This document shows, in pieces, positions 5,698-5,811 of a DNA stretch of 5,811 nucleotides (positions are counted from its first letter, which is position 1; each line of letters opens with the position of its first letter). Location: positions 1 through 5,811 of the forward strand of contig JAUYSA010000209.1 in assembly GCA_030696545.1 (NCBI GenBank), in the 5' to 3' direction. This DNA comes from Hyphomonadaceae bacterium. GTDB lineage: Bacteria; Pseudomonadota; Alphaproteobacteria; Caulobacterales; Hyphomonadaceae. The notes beneath the pieces are model-generated. The model was not told where the DNA came from, did no database searches, and worked only from the letters and a program-made list of their open reading frames with translations. The translations under genes and the position numbers were made by a program.

Positions 5698-5811
5698 TAT
5701 CTACGGACCTGGGGTGGGAATTCACAGACCTGACCACGCCTTGAAGGCGGCTAGTCGCCGCGCGCAGGTTGGGTTCACACGCAAAAAAATCCCATAAACA
5801 AAGGGGGAATA
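5698..5811 (+). promoter_or_regulatory. Leader of a probable next plus-strand gene, with Shine-Dalgarno sequence at the window edge
   Basis: After the hairpin the sequence becomes A-rich (seven A in a row at 5783-5789), and a GGGGG run (5803-5807) ends 4 nt before the window edge. This looks like a ribosome binding site whose start codon lies just outside. TTGGGT (5769-5774) and CATAAA (5793-5798) have an 18-bp spacing, but would start transcription on top of the ribosome binding site, so they are not called as a promoter. Confidence 0.4.

Overview
The window comes from a GC-rich bacterium. The dense coding, strong GGAGG-type ribosome binding sites, and the pairing of a GMC flavin dehydrogenase with a polyvinyl-alcohol-dehydrogenase-like quinohemoprotein suggest a proteobacterium. 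An alphaproteobacterium of the sphingomonad or Hyphomonadaceae type is most likely, but this is inference, because no marker gene is present.

Layout: positions 1-974 hold, on the minus strand, the N-terminal 324 codons of a GMC-family FAD dehydrogenase that runs off the left edge. A 237-bp divergent intergenic region (975-1211) carries a 12-bp perfect palindrome close to the GMC start. On the plus strand follow a 660-residue lipoprotein with an N-terminal cytochrome c domain and a PQQ beta-propeller (1212-3194), then two tandem paralogues of an uncharacterised secreted protein (3377-4453 and 4560-5636). The paralogues are each exactly 358 residues and about 78% identical without gaps, counted by eye. 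The gaps between the plus-strand genes hold several inverted repeats. A long hairpin (5659-5697) follows the last gene and is the best terminator candidate. The final bases look like the ribosome binding site of another plus-strand gene beyond the window.

How the genes may work together: the two dehydrogenases suggest periplasmic or envelope oxidation of an alcohol, polyol or polyether, with electrons passed from FAD or PQQ through haem c to the respiratory chain. The two secreted paralogues have no known function. Their position makes them candidates for substrate binding, processing or accessory roles in the same pathway. They are the least explained and most interesting part of the window. 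No mobile element, CRISPR array, tRNA or rRNA was seen.
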